The notes below the pieces were generated by a model. The model did not search any database. It saw nothing but the letters and a program-made list of their open reading frames with translations, and was not told where the DNA came from. Shown here in pieces: positions 44,255-54,286 of a DNA stretch of 64,000 nucleotides. The first letter of the stretch is position 1, and the number at the start of each line of letters is the position of its first letter. This DNA comes from Marinomonas lutimaris (GTDB lineage: Bacteria > Pseudomonadota > Gammaproteobacteria > Pseudomonadales > Marinomonadaceae). Where the stretch lies: NCBI RefSeq assembly GCF_019426345.1, contig NZ_JAHLLW010000017.1:1-64000 (forward strand), read 5' to 3'. Both the position numbers and the translations under genes were made by a program.

Positions 44255-45742
44255 TTAAATTTTGGTCTGTATGTAGCTTTCAAGTGCGTTTACTTGATCT
44301 GGTGTGAATTCAAGGCCAAGTTTAGTGCGGCGCCAAAGAATGTCTTCTGCCGAATGAGCCCATTCATGGTTGATCAAATAATCCACTTCCACTTGATAGA
44401 GCTGATTACCGAAGTGTTGGCCAAGATCGCTCTCTGAATTGGTTTTATTTAATAATATGTGGGCTAGTGAGCCGTAGCTATTAGCAAATCTATGAGCAAG
44501 CTGTGCACCTATAAAGGGATAATCTTGCTGTAACTTCATTGCAAAACCATCTAGAGACATGCCTAAGTCACCGCCTGGCAACGGTTTGCTATGAGTCCAT
44601 TCGTCTCCAAGGCTATCAAAGTAGGGCGTAAGCTTCTTCATCGCAGACAACGCTAGTTTACGGTAGGTAGTGATCTTCCCGCCAAAAATACTTAGCAACG
44701 GTGCCTTATGATTTTGGTCGTCAAGGTGCAGTGTGTAGTCACGAGTCACGGCAGACGGATCAGAAGACTCGTCTTCTAACAACGGTCTTACGCCAGAATA
44801 GCTCCAGACAACATCCGTAGGCGTGAGTGCCTTTTTGAAATGATCGTTTGCCACTTTCAATATGTACTGCGTTTCATTTTCTGAAATAGCAACATCGTTC
44901 GGGTCACCTTTGTATTCGACATCAGTTGTACCTAACAATGTGTAGTGTTCGCGGTAAGGGATTGCAAAAACGATACGCTTGTCGGTGTTTTGCATAATGA
45001 AGGCGTTGGAGTGTTGATACAGTTTTGGCACAACAATATGGCTGCCTTTGATCATACGAATGCCGTAAGGGGCTTTTTGTTCTAGTTTCGTTTCTATGAA
45101 CGAAGACACCCAAGGGCCCGCTGCGTTTACCAAGGCTTTGGCTGTTATTTCATGAGTTTCTTTGGTGATTTGATCTTCTAGACAGATATGCCATTGGTTG
45201 TCGATACGTTTAGCAGAAGTGCAGCGAGTGCGAGCAAAAATAGAAGCGCCATTTTGTTGAGCGCTCAGTGCATTGGTCACTACCAAGCGTGCATCGTCCA
45301 CCCAGCAATCTGAGTATTCGAAACCTTGTGTAATATCATCTTTTAATGGGCTGTCTGCGCCGTATTTGACGCCTTTAGAGCCTAACAGTGTTTCGCGTTT
45401 ACCTAAGTTGTCATATAGAAATAAGCCAATACGTATCAGCCAAGCTGGACGTAGGTGCGGTCTATGAGGCATTTGAAAGCGCATTGGTGTGACAAGATGA
45501 GGCGCGACTTTGAGTAATACTTCGCGTTCTGTTAGGGCTTCTTTTACTAGGCGAAACTCGTAATGCTCTAAATAGCGTAAACCGCCGTGGATTAACTTGC
45601 TGCTCGATGATGACGTGGCATGAGCCAAATCTCCCATTTCACAAAGGCCAACATCTAGGCCTCGTCCTGCTGCATCGGCGGCTATTCCAGTGCCGTTAAT
45701 GCCGCCGCCAACAACAAATAGGTCAAAATGGGAGTGATTCAT
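44255..45742 (-). CDS. glpD: Aerobic glycerol-3-phosphate dehydrogenase
   Basis: I start at ATG 45742 with GAGG six bases upstream. The 495-residue FAD enzyme oxidises glycerol-3-phosphate to dihydroxyacetone phosphate at the membrane and feeds electrons to quinone. It has the FAD motif 'DLFVVGGGINGTGIAADAAGRG', 'SSSSSKLIHGGLRYLEH', 'GPWVSSFIE' and 'FGGKITTYRKLALSAMKKL'. It works with GlpK, encoded divergently, and is under GlpR, encoded directly upstream on the same strand. Confidence 0.97.
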   Translation of the reverse strand: MNHSHFDLFVVGGGINGTGIAADAAGRGLDVGLCEMGDLAHATSSSSSKLIHGGLRYLEHYEFRLVKEALTEREVLLKVAPHLVTPMRFQMPHRPHLRPAWLIRIGLFLYDNLGKRETLLGSKGVKYGADSPLKDDITQGFEYSDCWVDDARLVVTNALSAQQNGASIFARTRCTSAKRIDNQWHICLEDQITKETHEITAKALVNAAGPWVSSFIETKLEQKAPYGIRMIKGSHIVVPKLYQHSNAFIMQNTDKRIVFAIPYREHYTLLGTTDVEYKGDPNDVAISENETQYILKVANDHFKKALTPTDVVWSYSGVRPLLEDESSDPSAVTRDYTLHLDDQNHKAPLLSIFGGKITTYRKLALSAMKKLTPYFDSLGDEWTHSKPLPGGDLGMSLDGFAMKLQQDYPFIGAQLAHRFANSYGSLAHILLNKTNSESDLGQHFGNQLYQVEVDYLINHEWAHSAEDILWRRTKLGLEFTPDQVNALESYIQTKI

Positions 45743-45772
45743 GCTAAGCCTCACGATTAAAATACGAATGTT

Positions 45773-45792
45773 TATGTTCGAAAATGAACATT
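45773..45792. promoter_or_regulatory. GlpR-type operator upstream of glpD
   Basis: ATGTTC-GAAAAT-GAACAT is a perfect inverted repeat with the half sites of the E. coli GlpR operator, located 31 bp before the glpD ATG. A second, looser TTCG/ACAT array follows directly. Confidence 0.75.
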
Positions 45793-45926
45793 TGTTTTCG
45801 ATATTAAACCTCTAAACCTATTATGACAATAACGCTTTGTGAAGTTTTGGTGAATATTTAATCTTTTTTTGGTCTGAAGAAGAGTCGAAATGGCTGTTTA
45901 TTGCGTTGAATTTGAGGCGTGGTGCG

Positions 45927-45949
45927 ACGCCTAAGGATTACTTAGGCGT
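45927..45949 (-). terminator. Hairpin at the glpR stop codon
   Basis: ACGCCTAAG (45927-45935) / CTTAGGCGT (45941-45949) with a five-base loop containing the stop codon. There is no T-run, so it may only stabilise or attenuate the transcript between glpR and glpD. Confidence 0.4.
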
Positions 45950-46708
45950 GCAAAGTTCTAATCGAACTTTATGTTCTTTCATCAATTTCATAATGGCTTT
46001 TGGTGGTTGTTCGTCAGTAAACAACCTGTCGACTTGGGTTATGTTGCCTAATCTAACGACAGCATTACGACCGAACTTCGCGCTGTCAGCAGCCAGAAAA
46101 ACGGTACGAGAATTATTGATAATACTTTGAGCTACTCGAACCTCTTGGTAATCGTAATCCAATAGTGAGCCATCGTTAGGATCAATACCACTGATACCTA
46201 TGATGCCAAAGTCCACACGGAATTGATTGATGAAGTCTATAGTGGCTTCACCCATAACACCACCGTCTCGAGCACGAACGGTACCGCCTGCAATAATAAC
46301 AGTAAAGTCTTCTTTTCCGCTTAAAATGGCGGCAACGTTAAGGTTATTGGTTATAACTTGCAGGCCTTGATGATTCAACAACTCCCGTGCAACGGTTTCG
46401 GTTGTGGTGCCAATGTTGATAAACAAGGAAGCATGATTGGGGATTTCTGCAGCGATTCGTTTGGCTATTTTTTCTTTTGCTGGAAGTTGCAAAATTTGTC
46501 GAGTGGCATAAGCCACATTGGTAGTACTGGAGTCGTAGCTTGCTCCACCATGGTGTCGGCGTATTTGCCCAGCTTTAGCCAGCTCATTAATATCGCGACG
46601 AATGGTTTGCGGTGTAACGGCGAATTGGCTGGCCAGTTCATCGATGGTCACATAACCCTTTTCTTTCACTATGGCGACAATATTGTCTTGGCGAGAGAGT
46701 TGGCCCAT
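45938..46708 (-). CDS. glpR: DeoR-family glycerol-3-phosphate repressor
   Basis: This 256-residue repressor has the DeoR helix-turn-helix '[39 protein letters not shown]' at residues ~18-56 and the C-terminal sugar-phosphate sensor with '[17 protein letters not shown]', '[24 protein letters not shown]'. Position between glpD and glpK and the operators found in both flanks support the GlpR call. Glycerol-3-phosphate is the inducer in the family. Confidence 0.94.
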   Translation of the reverse strand: MGQLSRQDNIVAIVKEKGYVTIDELASQFAVTPQTIRRDINELAKAGQIRRHHGGASYDSSTTNVAYATRQILQLPAKEKIAKRIAAEIPNHASLFINIGTTTETVARELLNHQGLQVITNNLNVAAILSGKEDFTVIIAGGTVRARDGGVMGEATIDFINQFRVDFGIIGISGIDPNDGSLLDYDYQEVRVAQSIINNSRTVFLAADSAKFGRNAVVRLGNITQVDRLFTDEQPPKAIMKLMKEHKVRLELCTPK

Positions 46709-46786
46709 ATTGTTTTCTTCTCCTGATAAAAGACATTACTTGTTAAGCGAGGCTTGCTAAATGAGTGCGCATTGGTTTTTAATAGA

Positions 46787-46808
46787 GAATATTCGTATTT
46801 GAATATTC
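46787..46808. promoter_or_regulatory. GlpR-type operator upstream of glpK
   Basis: GAATATTC-GTATTT-GAATATTC, both halves identical and self-complementary, followed by an ATGTTC half site at 46809-46814. It lies about 70 bp before the glpK ATG and resembles the GlpR operator half sites. It could also control divergent glpR. Confidence 0.65.
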
Positions 46809-46878
46809 ATGTTCAAAAAACAAAACAACAATTAAGTCGCTTACTTTTGAGTGGCTGTGATTTCAAAGAGAATTCACC

Positions 46879-48363
46879 ATGACGCATTATATTCTTGCTA
46901 TTGATCAAGGCACCACCAGTTCTCGGGCTATTTTATTTGATGAAAAAGGCACTCGTGTTGGCCAATCTCAACAAGAGTTTCCGCAAATTTTCCCTGATGA
47001 TGGCTGGGTTGAGCACGATCCAGAGGATATATGGTCATCTACTTTAGCTGTGTGTCGCTCTGTTCTCAAGGATACAGGCATCGATGCGCAAGCGATAGCA
47101 ACCATAGGTATCACTAATCAACGTGAAACTACCATTTTATGGGATACCGAAACAGGCAAGCCGGTTTATAACGCGATTGTTTGGCAAGATAGACGTACTA
47201 GTGGATTCTGTCAGTCATTAAGCGATAAAGGTTTAGGTGAAAAAGTACAAGAAAAGACCGGATTATTAATCGATCCATATTTTTCTGCCACCAAAATTCG
47301 TTGGATTTTAGATAATGTTGATGGTGCGCGTGAAAAAGCCCAAGCAGGGCGTTTGGCTTTTGGTACGGTCGACAGTTTTTTATTGTGGCGATTAACTAAC
47401 GGAAAATCTCATAAAACTGATGCGACCAATGCGGCTCGTACTATGGCATTCAACATTCATACTCAAGAATGGGATGACGAACTGATCGAGCTGCTAGGAA
47501 TCGGTGATGTATTGTTCCCTGAAGTGTTGGACTGTAGCGCAGACTTTGGTGTTATTGATGCTTCTTGGTTGGGGGCTGAAATTCCTGTGAATGGTGTTGC
47601 TGGTGATCAGCAAGCCGCCTTAGTTGGGCAAGCATGTTTTACGCCGGGTATGGTGAAAAGTACTTATGGTACTGGCTGTTTCATGATTTTGAATACTGGC
47701 GATAAAGCTATTCGATCTGAACATAAGCTACTTACGACTGTAGGTTATCGTTTAAACGGAAAAGTCACGTATGCGCTTGAAGGTAGTATCTTTGTGGCTG
47801 GTGCGGCGATTCAATGGTTGCGAGATGGCTTGAAGCTATTTTCTGATGCCAAGGAAACACAAAGTCTCGCGCAGCAAGCATTGAATGATGATTCTGTTTA
47901 TTTAGTGCCAGCCTTTACTGGCTTGGGTGCACCATATTGGGATCCAGATGCCCGTGGCGCTATGATTGGATTAACGCGTGATACTAGTGTTGCGGATATC
48001 GTTAGCGCTGGTTTGCGTTCTGTGTGTTATCAGACAAAAGACCTAGTAGGTGCCATGGCACAAGATGGCGCAACATTTAGCTCTTTACGTGTCGATGGTG
48101 GAATGGTAATAAATGATGTGATGGTGCAGTTCTTAAGTGATTTGTTAGAAATTACGGTGGAACGTCCTTGCGTCACAGAAACGACAGCATTGGGCGCTGC
48201 ATTTTTGGCGGGTTTGCAGATTGGTCTTTATCAGTCTCTTAATGAGGTTGAAGCCTTGTGGAAAGCAGATAAATGTTTTGAACCCACAATGGCAGAAGGC
48301 ACAGGTGATAAGTTGTATCAAGGTTGGCAAAAAGCCGTGGATCGTGTTCGCACTCGAGACTAG
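46879..48363 (+). CDS. glpK: Glycerol kinase
   Basis: This 494-residue FGGY kinase phosphorylates glycerol with ATP. It shows '[18 protein letters not shown]' near the N-terminus, '[13 protein letters not shown]', '[13 protein letters not shown]', '[15 protein letters not shown]' and '[20 protein letters not shown]'. It is divergent from glpR-glpD. No glpF facilitator gene is adjacent, so glycerol entry is by a facilitator encoded elsewhere or by diffusion. Confidence 0.98.
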   Translation: MTHYILAIDQGTTSSRAILFDEKGTRVGQSQQEFPQIFPDDGWVEHDPEDIWSSTLAVCRSVLKDTGIDAQAIATIGITNQRETTILWDTETGKPVYNAIVWQDRRTSGFCQSLSDKGLGEKVQEKTGLLIDPYFSATKIRWILDNVDGAREKAQAGRLAFGTVDSFLLWRLTNGKSHKTDATNAARTMAFNIHTQEWDDELIELLGIGDVLFPEVLDCSADFGVIDASWLGAEIPVNGVAGDQQAALVGQACFTPGMVKSTYGTGCFMILNTGDKAIRSEHKLLTTVGYRLNGKVTYALEGSIFVAGAAIQWLRDGLKLFSDAKETQSLAQQALNDDSVYLVPAFTGLGAPYWDPDARGAMIGLTRDTSVADIVSAGLRSVCYQTKDLVGAMAQDGATFSSLRVDGGMVINDVMVQFLSDLLEITVERPCVTETTALGAAFLAGLQIGLYQSLNEVEALWKADKCFEPTMAEGTGDKLYQGWQKAVDRVRTRD

Positions 48364-48455
48364 CTTTTTACGATTTGATACATGCTTTGTCTTGTGTGAT
48401 AAGGCAAATATGGCTAACTTTAACAAAGGATGTTTATTCACAAAGGGTTTAGAGA

Positions 48456-48746
48456 ATGTCGAAACAGTTTGCCGAAGTACAGCAAGATGATTTTATGAAG
48501 TTTGGTGGTGAGCGTCCAAGCTATTTAGAGATCGAAGATGCATTGATGTCGCTAGGCGGGCATGGTGTTGGTGGTAATCATTTCAAAAATGAAATGGTTA
48601 AGTTGGCAGGTTGGACTGGTGGTGCATTAACTACTTATGCACAGCGTGCTGCTGTTGCTCAGGCTGCGTTCAATCGTATCCGTGAAGTCTTGCCAAAGGT
48701 AACAACTGCAGAAGAATTAAGAGCTACTCTAAAGAGCTTGAAATAA
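48456..48746 (+). CDS. Uncharacterised 96-residue protein
   Basis: I do not recognise the family. This soluble protein has a Gly/His stretch 'SLGGHGVGGNHFKNEMVKLAGWTGGALTTYAQRAA' and a helical C-terminus ('AAFNRIREVLPKVTTAEELRATLKSL') that looks like a folded domain rather than random sequence. It begins 93 bp after glpK and has its own strong terminator, so it could be cotranscribed with glpK. Codon usage resembles neighbouring genes. Confidence 0.65.
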   Translation: MSKQFAEVQQDDFMKFGGERPSYLEIEDALMSLGGHGVGGNHFKNEMVKLAGWTGGALTTYAQRAAVAQAAFNRIREVLPKVTTAEELRATLKSLK

Positions 48747-48772
48747 ATCCTTGCTTTAAGCTTCGTACTTAC

Positions 48773-48810
48773 AAAAAGGGGAGTGACATGATAGGTCGTT
48801 CCCCTTTTTT
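48773..48810 (+). terminator. Terminator after the 96-residue protein gene
   Basis: AAAAAGGGGA (48773-48782) / TCCCCTTTTT (48800-48809) with a 17-base loop and T-run. It is nearly symmetrical and may also serve the convergent DUF501 gene. Confidence 0.8.
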
Positions 48811-48831
48811 ATGTGCGTTTTTTAATTGAAG

Positions 48832-49347
48832 TTATTCAGCGTCAGCGATGGCTTTCATGCCATATTCTTCGTCGAGAATACGACCAATAACATTGTTACC
48901 TGCCAAATGATGAGCATATTGCATATGTAGGCATCGAACTTGATCCCAATTTGCAATGCCGCCAATTCCCAGCTTATCAAATAAAGGCTTGAAGCCTTTT
49001 TCTTCAATAATAGCTTTGTGCTCAGCGCTCATGACTTCCCAACGCCTTGCGATGTAATCGCGGTGAGAAGCATGATGTGCTTCTCGTAATATTTCGTCGT
49101 CTTTTATGCGCTGTTCAAGCTCTTTTACAACACCATGGCTTTCTATTTTTGCCAAAGCTTTGTCGATAGCCTTGCTGGAAAGCCAATAAAGAGTAGGAAA
49201 TGGTTGCTCGAAAACCCAAGTTTCCATTTCTAATACTTGAGGAATACCGTTAGGTGAATAATGTGCAATGGCGCTAATGCCGCTTGGAGTACGTCCGAGC
49301 TGTGCGGTGATGATATCGATATCACGCTGAGAAAGTGTTGTTGTCAT
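48832..49347 (-). CDS. DUF501 family protein
   Basis: The 171-residue cytoplasmic protein carries the family's 'QLGRTPSGISAIAHYSPNGIPQVLEM' opening, 'FPTLYWLSSKAIDKALAKIESHGVV' and 'GIANWDQVRCLHMQYAHHLAGNNVIG', all matching DUF501 (COG1507). Function unknown; conserved Cys/His residues near the C-terminus could bind metal. In several gammaproteobacteria it lies near ppx, but not here. Confidence 0.85.
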   Translation of the reverse strand: MTTTLSQRDIDIITAQLGRTPSGISAIAHYSPNGIPQVLEMETWVFEQPFPTLYWLSSKAIDKALAKIESHGVVKELEQRIKDDEILREAHHASHRDYIARRWEVMSAEHKAIIEEKGFKPLFDKLGIGGIANWDQVRCLHMQYAHHLAGNNVIGRILDEEYGMKAIADAE

Positions 49348-49384
49348 AGTGTCTTATTGAATCGTGTCTTCTAGAAGAGAAAAA

Positions 49385-49795
49385 TTAAATAGTAAACGCA
49401 GGAAAGCTGGCAGCGAATTTTTGTATCCATTCAGCGGCGGCTTCATTGTAGTTGAGTCGTCGGCCTTCGATTTTAGCTTGGCGTCGGTAATGTTCTATCT
49501 GAGAGAGCTGCTCGATCATGCGAACACAGTAACACTCTTCTTTGGTTGGGAATTCAATGGCAATACGATAGCCGTCAGTCTCTTTATTGCACCAAACGAT
49601 ACGGCCAGACACGCAAAAGTTTGGGTCAATCTCTTCCAATGTAATTCTTACCGAGCGTCCATTGTCAAAAGGACGAAGGGTGACATATGTGATACCGACA
49701 AACCCAGCTCTATCTTCAGTAATTTGAGGAAAGGGCTGATCTTCTATTAGCGTAATGTCTAACGGAAGGTCTCTCGGATGTGCAACAAATTCCAT
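49385..49795 (-). CDS. PilZ-like domain protein
   Basis: The 136-residue protein has beta-strand pattern and the C-terminal PilZ-like stretch 'VSGRIVWCNKETDGYRIAIEF' followed by a helix. The canonical N-terminal RxxxR cyclic-di-GMP motif is not clear: 'LRPFDNGRSVRI' is the only Arg-rich loop. It may therefore be a PilZ fold without c-di-GMP binding. 'EECYCVRMIEQL' supplies paired cysteines. It lies 37 bp beyond the DUF501 gene on the same strand, which suggests an operon. Confidence 0.65.
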   Translation of the reverse strand: MEFVAHPRDLPLDITLIEDQPFPQITEDRAGFVGITYVTLRPFDNGRSVRITLEEIDPNFCVSGRIVWCNKETDGYRIAIEFPTKEECYCVRMIEQLSQIEHYRRQAKIEGRRLNYNEAAAEWIQKFAASFPAFTI

Positions 49796-50007
49796 CGCAA
49801 CAAGCCAGCTACTATTTCAGATATTCATGTTATCGGCCAAGAAGGCAGAGTGTTTAAAAAAGAATGCGAATTGTACGCTTTTTGCCCTGTCTGTACAGAC
49901 GAATTTTAGGATGTCTGAGAACAAAATCATAACTTCTACTTATATGTAGAAATGCCTTACGCAATGCTGTGCATTTAGTAACACTAAGCTCATATGACTA
50001 GCTTAGA

Positions 50008-51456
50008 TCAGCTTATTTGTTGTTGGCAAAGTTTACCGAGCTCTTTTAGTGCGGCGTCGGTTTTATTATCCCAATTTAGTGCGTAATTTAGACGAAAATG
50101 ATGGCTAAATTGTGCTGTTAAGCTGAAGGCTAAGCCCGGTAGTAAGCCAATGCTAATCTCTAACGCTTGAGCATGAAGTGTCATCGCGTTTACCGTGTCT
50201 GGTAAAGTGACCCATAATAAAAATCCACCCTTTGGCGTAGAGGTTTGAGTACCTGCAGGAAAGTGATCCTGAATGAGCGCCTGACAGCGAGCTAAGTTGT
50301 CTTGATAAGATTGTCGGGTTTTTCGTAAATGACGATCATACGCGCCGTTTTCTAGAAAATTGGCGATAGCTGTTTGCGTTAATGTGGGAATCGCCAGGGA
50401 TTGAACATAAGCGTAATGTTCAATCTGAGTTTGAAAAGGGCCACCAACAATCCAACCAATGCGAAACCCAGGCGCAATACTTTTGGAAAAAGAGCTACAG
50501 TAAATAACGGTGTTATGTTTGTCGTCTGCTTTTAGAGACCTTTCTCGCTTGTCTTTATAACTCAACTCTCCGTATACATCGTCTTCAATCAGAGTGAAAC
50601 CGTATTGAACGGATTGATTAATAATACGTTGCCTTGCTTGGTGGTTGAGTGTGGCACCAATTGGGTTTTGATTATTAGGTGTCACCACGCACGCCTTTAT
50701 ACTCCATTCTTTGGCGGCGTTTTCTAGAATATCTAAGTCTATGCCTGTTCCCGCAGAACATGGAATTTCAACTGCCTTTAAGTTCAACACTTCAATGATT
50801 TGTAATACACCATGATAAGCAGGGCTTTCGATGGCGATAGTATCGCCAGCTTTTGCAACCGCTTGTAATGAAAGCATCAAGGCGTTTTGACAACCCAGAG
50901 TAATGGTTATGTCGTCGGGTTGTAATTGGCAGCCGCTATCGAGCATGCGGATGGCAATCTGTCGGCGCAAGCTAAGTGATCCTGGCGTGAACTCATAAGC
51001 TGCGCATATTTCAGGTTCTAAGCGCATCAGGCGGCCTACAGAGCGCTGTAACTGTCTTATTGGTAAGAACTGGCTTTTGGGTATGGCCGCGCCAAACTGA
51101 ATGATATTGCCGTCCTGCGAAGCGTGCAGTAAGCGTCGCAGGAGCGCATGTATGGTGCCATCATTCTTAGTCGGTTCAATTTTTGCAGGCTCTTTAGGCT
51201 GTAATTGGTTTTCTTGAACGAAATAGCCTTTCTGAGGACGTGCTTTTATGACTCCTCGATCTTCTAGCAAACTGTAAGCTTGTAGTACGGTGGCGACACT
51301 GACTTCCATTTGTTTGCTGGATTTACGAACTGATGGGATCTTTGCGCCTGGTAAGAAAATACCTTCATGAACTTGGTGTTCAATTTGGTTGGCGATTTTT
51401 TCGTATAAGGGGCAATCCATAAAGTGCAGGTCGCATTCAAAATGAGAGGTACTCAA
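50008..51456 (-). CDS. MocR-type GntR/aminotransferase regulator
   Basis: The 482-residue protein fuses an N-terminal GntR winged helix ('LYEKIANQIEHQVHEGIFLPGAKIPSVRKSSKQMEVSVATV') to a PLP-dependent aminotransferase fold. The PLP lysine lies in 'YCSSFSKSIAPGFRIGWI', and 'NNQNPIGATL' supplies cofactor contacts. I keep the TTG start at 51456; ATG 51420 would leave residue 1 close to the GntR helix. MocR proteins usually control a neighbouring gene and sense PLP or an amino compound. The divergent neighbour is a chemoreceptor gene. Confidence 0.9.
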   Translation of the reverse strand: MSTSHFECDLHFMDCPLYEKIANQIEHQVHEGIFLPGAKIPSVRKSSKQMEVSVATVLQAYSLLEDRGVIKARPQKGYFVQENQLQPKEPAKIEPTKNDGTIHALLRRLLHASQDGNIIQFGAAIPKSQFLPIRQLQRSVGRLMRLEPEICAAYEFTPGSLSLRRQIAIRMLDSGCQLQPDDITITLGCQNALMLSLQAVAKAGDTIAIESPAYHGVLQIIEVLNLKAVEIPCSAGTGIDLDILENAAKEWSIKACVVTPNNQNPIGATLNHQARQRIINQSVQYGFTLIEDDVYGELSYKDKRERSLKADDKHNTVIYCSSFSKSIAPGFRIGWIVGGPFQTQIEHYAYVQSLAIPTLTQTAIANFLENGAYDRHLRKTRQSYQDNLARCQALIQDHFPAGTQTSTPKGGFLLWVTLPDTVNAMTLHAQALEISIGLLPGLAFSLTAQFSHHFRLNYALNWDNKTDAALKELGKLCQQQIS

Positions 51457-51675
51457 TCTACCAGATTGGCGGATTGAAAGAAATCTATGCTGTTTAGATG
51501 GTGTTAGAGATCAGCATGCTAAGTAGCATTTTTTGCCGCTCTGGAATGGACACTAATTGTAAACAAAGTGTTATGGTATTCCTGTATATTTGGTCAGATT
51601 TCCGTAAACTCGAATGTCTTGCCTTAAGATAGGCAAATAAAAAATTTAGTGCAGATTTTAATTTAGAGGTCGATT

Positions 51676-53652
51676 ATGTCGTTGTCCGTTATTCAAAGGA
51701 TTTTATTTGGCTTTGGTATTTTACTGCTGCTTTTGTTGATGATTGCTGCATCTGGATTTGTTGGCATCAACAAAATTGAAGATAGATTAAATGTAGTGAC
51801 AGGGAAAGTGGCAGATATCTCATCTACCAGTAACGCACTTAAAGAAGATGTGAGCTTAGCCAACGCTGCGGTTTTACAGTACTTACTTAGTAAAACCCCC
51901 GATTCGTTAGAAGATTTATCCGCACGTTTTTTGAAGCATAAACAGGAATTTAGTGAAGTGTCTGAGCAGTTGTCTGCGCAACTTCAGGACCTTCCTGTGA
52001 TGAATCAAACTTTAGAAAGCATCAATGTAGAAGTTGCCAAATTTTTTGGTTACACCGATGTGGCTTTTTCTAACCATAAAACGATGCTGCAACTGCAGGC
52101 TGTGGTGCCAGATGAGAAACTTGATCTAAAAGATGCCATTAATTTTGCAGCTGAAGACTTGGGCATACTAGTGACGGATGGCGATACCTCTGAAATTCAA
52201 TTTGCTGCTTCTTATATGCACAGTCAAATAGAAAGTCTTCAAGTATCCATTAATGATTATTTTGATGTACGTAGCCTAGATAAAATGCAGGAATTGCGCG
52301 AGGGCATGGCATCTATAATTTCTAGTCTAAAAGACAAACAATCTTATTTAAATGATGACAATATCAATGATTTAGTGAGTGAAATAGAAATCAGTGTGAT
52401 ATCTGACGATGGTGTGGTGGCGAAATTTTACGAGAATGCTCGTCTGGTGCAAGAATCTGAAGTACTTGCGAAACAGCTGTCAGATAGCATGGAGTTGGTT
52501 AATGCGTCTGTGCAACAGTTATTGTCTGAAGCAACTTTGATGGGTGCTAGTGCTAAAGCAGAAGCGACGAATGCAGCGTCATTATCTACCCTTATTATTG
52601 AAGTAGTGTTGGTGATATCTATAGTCATTGCTGTGCTGGTGACTTTATGGGTGAGTAGAAGTATTCGCCTTCCATTGAAAGAAGTGATGACAGTATTAGG
52701 CGAGATTTCGGATGGGGATTTTACTCAGCGCAGTAAAGTGAAAACCAAAGATGAGTTTGGTGAGTTATCCGCTTGGGTAAATGGGTTGGTGGCGAAGTTA
52801 CAGAAGGTCATGTCTGAAATTGATCAGGCGTCTAATGAAGTGGCTGAGTCTGCGGGCAGTAATGTTCGTTTAGCGAGTGATTCTAAACGCTTGATGGGTG
52901 CACAGAATGAAAGAACCACAGAAGTGGCTTCGTCCATGTCAGAAATGGTATCTACGGTAGATCAGGTGGCAAAAAGCTCAGAAATTATTTTGCATCAGAT
53001 TCAATCGGTTGATCAAAGAGCTAATAAAAACCGCGAACAAATGGATACCAACATTCATAAGATCGAACATCTTCTCGATCAAATAGAAGAGTCGACTTCG
53101 GTTGTGAATGAACTGGATGAGCATTCGAAGAGTATAGATCGTATTTTGGAGGTGATCCAAGGTATTGCGGAGCAGACGAACTTATTGGCATTGAACGCGG
53201 CGATAGAAGCGGCTCGTGCTGGAGAGCAAGGTCGAGGCTTTGCCGTGGTAGCAGATGAGGTTCGTACTTTGGCGACTCGAACGCACAGCTCCACTGAAGA
53301 GATTCAGCACGTTATCGCACAATTACAGCAAGGCGTGACAAAAACCGTTGCTAGTATGGAGGATAGTCGTAAAAGCGCAACTTCTAGTGTTGAGGAAGCC
53401 CGCACAGTCGGATTATCACTGGTTGAATTGCAAAGCAGTATGGCTGAGATTCGAGACTTGAGTATGCAAATTGCCACCGCCGCCGAAGAGCAATCTGCCG
53501 TGGCACAAGAAATAAAACAAAATGTATTAGAAATATCTGAGATGTCTGAACAAGCAGCATTGGGGTCTGATCAGAGCGAGAAAGACAGCGAAGGATTGTC
53601 TAAACTGGCATCTCATCAGAAGCAACTACTTAGTCAATTTAAGATTGTTTGA
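51676..53652 (+). CDS. Transmembrane methyl-accepting chemotaxis protein
   Basis: The 658-residue chemoreceptor has membrane helix 1 at about residues 8-30, a ~270-residue helical periplasmic domain, helix 2 at about 306-328, a HAMP domain ('[36 protein letters not shown]') and the signalling tip '[37 protein letters not shown]'. No C-terminal CheR-tether pentapeptide is visible. GAGG lies six bases before the ATG. The sensed ligand cannot be read; the periplasmic domain has no recognisable dCache or 4HB signature. Confidence 0.93.
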   Translation: MSLSVIQRILFGFGILLLLLLMIAASGFVGINKIEDRLNVVTGKVADISSTSNALKEDVSLANAAVLQYLLSKTPDSLEDLSARFLKHKQEFSEVSEQLSAQLQDLPVMNQTLESINVEVAKFFGYTDVAFSNHKTMLQLQAVVPDEKLDLKDAINFAAEDLGILVTDGDTSEIQFAASYMHSQIESLQVSINDYFDVRSLDKMQELREGMASIISSLKDKQSYLNDDNINDLVSEIEISVISDDGVVAKFYENARLVQESEVLAKQLSDSMELVNASVQQLLSEATLMGASAKAEATNAASLSTLIIEVVLVISIVIAVLVTLWVSRSIRLPLKEVMTVLGEISDGDFTQRSKVKTKDEFGELSAWVNGLVAKLQKVMSEIDQASNEVAESAGSNVRLASDSKRLMGAQNERTTEVASSMSEMVSTVDQVAKSSEIILHQIQSVDQRANKNREQMDTNIHKIEHLLDQIEESTSVVNELDEHSKSIDRILEVIQGIAEQTNLLALNAAIEAARAGEQGRGFAVVADEVRTLATRTHSSTEEIQHVIAQLQQGVTKTVASMEDSRKSATSSVEEARTVGLSLVELQSSMAEIRDLSMQIATAAEEQSAVAQEIKQNVLEISEMSEQAALGSDQSEKDSEGLSKLASHQKQLLSQFKIV

Positions 53653-53714
53653 TGGTTTTTCTAAGATAGGTTGCGTTAATATTGGGGTAACTTAATTCTC
53701 TGGAGATAAAGTTC

Positions 53715-54194
53715 ATGTCGATTCTTATGGGTGATATGTTACCTCATGGTGCGTTTCAGGTGATGGGAGAAGAGGGTCCAGAGACAGTAGATGTCACTGA
53801 ATTCTTCTCTGGCAAAACTGTGTTGATGTTTGCCGTACCGGGTGCTTTCACTCCAACTTGTAGTGCTAGCCACTTACCTGGCTTTGTTGTGCACTTTGAT
53901 GCTTTAAAAGAAAAAGGGATAGACGACATTGTTTGTCTTTCTGTGAATGACGTTTTTGTTATGAATGCTTGGGGTAAGGCAAATAACGCTGAAAACCTGA
54001 TAATGGCCGCTGATGGTCTGGCTGAGTTTACTTGCTCTATGGGATTAGAGCTGGATATTTCCGCCGCTAAAATGGGCATTCGTAGCCGTCGATATGCCAT
54101 GTTAGTGACCAATGGCATTGTTCAGCAGTTATGGTTGGATGAGCCTGGTGAATACAAAGTGAGTTCAGCTGAATATGTTTTGTCTCAGCTATAA
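53715..54194 (+). CDS. Peroxiredoxin, Prx5 type
   Basis: The 159-residue thiol peroxidase has the peroxidatic cysteine in 'VPGAFTPTCSASHLPGFV' and the downstream 'DIVCLSVNDVFVMNAWGKA' of the Prx5/Ahp1 group. It reduces hydroperoxides with thioredoxin- or glutathione-type donors. No fused glutaredoxin domain is present. GGAG lies nine bases upstream of the ATG. Convergent with dctM behind a bidirectional terminator. Confidence 0.93.
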   Translation: MSILMGDMLPHGAFQVMGEEGPETVDVTEFFSGKTVLMFAVPGAFTPTCSASHLPGFVVHFDALKEKGIDDIVCLSVNDVFVMNAWGKANNAENLIMAADGLAEFTCSMGLELDISAAKMGIRSRRYAMLVTNGIVQQLWLDEPGEYKVSSAEYVLSQL

Positions 54195-54224
54195 GCTTTT
54201 TGTTTAGCCTTATTAGTCAGGCAA

Positions 54225-54253
54225 AAAAAACGACGCACCGAGCGTCGTTTTTT
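54225..54253. terminator. Bidirectional terminator between the peroxiredoxin gene and dctM
   Basis: A 12-bp stem AAAAAACGACGC / GCGTCGTTTTTT with loop ACCGA has T-runs in both readings and separates two convergent genes. Confidence 0.93.
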
Positions 54254-54286
54254 TATATCTCATCTTTATGCTTCGTTCATTATTGG

